DNA from: Linnemannia hyalina
Taxonomy: Eukaryota; Mortierellomycota; Mortierellomycetes; Mortierellales; Mortierellaceae
Direction of reading: 5' to 3'
Assembly (NCBI GenBank): GCA_019671135.1
Contig: JAHRHY010000034.1
Coordinates: 1 to 64,000, forward strand
Length of the DNA stretch: 64,000 nt
Numbering within the stretch: position 1 is the stretch's first letter; each line of letters starts with the position of its first letter. This document shows positions 63,995 through 64,000 of this stretch, piece by piece. A program made the translations under genes and the position numbers. The notes under the pieces were generated by a model, which made no database searches, was not told where the DNA came from, and was given only the letters and a program-made list of their open reading frames with translations.

Positions 63995-64000
63995 AGCTCC

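Overview
The window begins at a chromosome end. Bases 1-300 are a C-strand telomere of a 10-base unit (CCCTAAAAAA; G strand TTTTTTAGGG), and the next 63.7 kb is subtelomeric sequence made almost entirely of nested mobile elements. I saw no ordinary host gene, tRNA or rRNA. Short introns (79-126 nt, GTAAGT-type donors), chromodomain Ty3/gypsy elements, a FAR1/MULE/SWIM transposase travelling with Ulp1-like proteases, and an endonuclease-less Penelope-like element attached to the telomere together suggest a fungus, most likely an early-diverging (Mucoromycota/Mortierellomycota-type) lineage. The lineage is inference.

Layout. 1-5150: telomere, then a Penelope-like reverse transcriptase (PLE) between two 778-bp pseudo-LTRs, then an internal telomeric tract fused to a 29-bp scrap of a Ty3 leader. 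5180-10902: composite unit 1, with two 495-bp direct repeats (called R1 here) around a zinc-motif/repeat protein (748 aa) and a DDE transposase. 10903-11690: decayed Tc1 transposase. 11894-26608: a 14.7-kb MULE-type element with FAR1-MULE-SWIM transposase, Ulp1-like protease, a second Ulp1-like protein lacking catalytic residues, and large subterminal repeats. 26624-32162: Ty3/gypsy element A (5' LTR truncated, pol with one nonsense codon). 32163-35556: remnants of other retroelements and a solo LTR. 35557-41054: composite unit 2, nearly identical to unit 1. 41055-53510: a long-TIR element whose ends are arrays of a 133-bp repeat. It carries a small ORF, a Rep-like gene and a relative of the same DDE transposase, and the Rep-like gene is split by Ty3 element B (43150-49653, identical LTRs, 5-bp TSD). 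53597-59154: Ty3 element C, apparently intact. 59155-64000: an inverted pol fragment, an LTR containing a solo R1, and the pol of a fourth Ty3 element running off the window.

How it fits together. The most unusual system is a modular DNA-transposon family. One DDE transposase (three copies) is paired in two composite units with a protein carrying two Cys/His motifs, and in the long-TIR element with a Rep-like protein, with quite different terminal architectures. A solo 495-bp R1 with a 3-bp target duplication shows that R1 itself moves or behaves like a solo LTR. At the chromosome tip, the PLE's pseudo-LTR boundary falls on a telomere-like unit inside the element, which suggests a way for its RNA to be used at chromosome ends.
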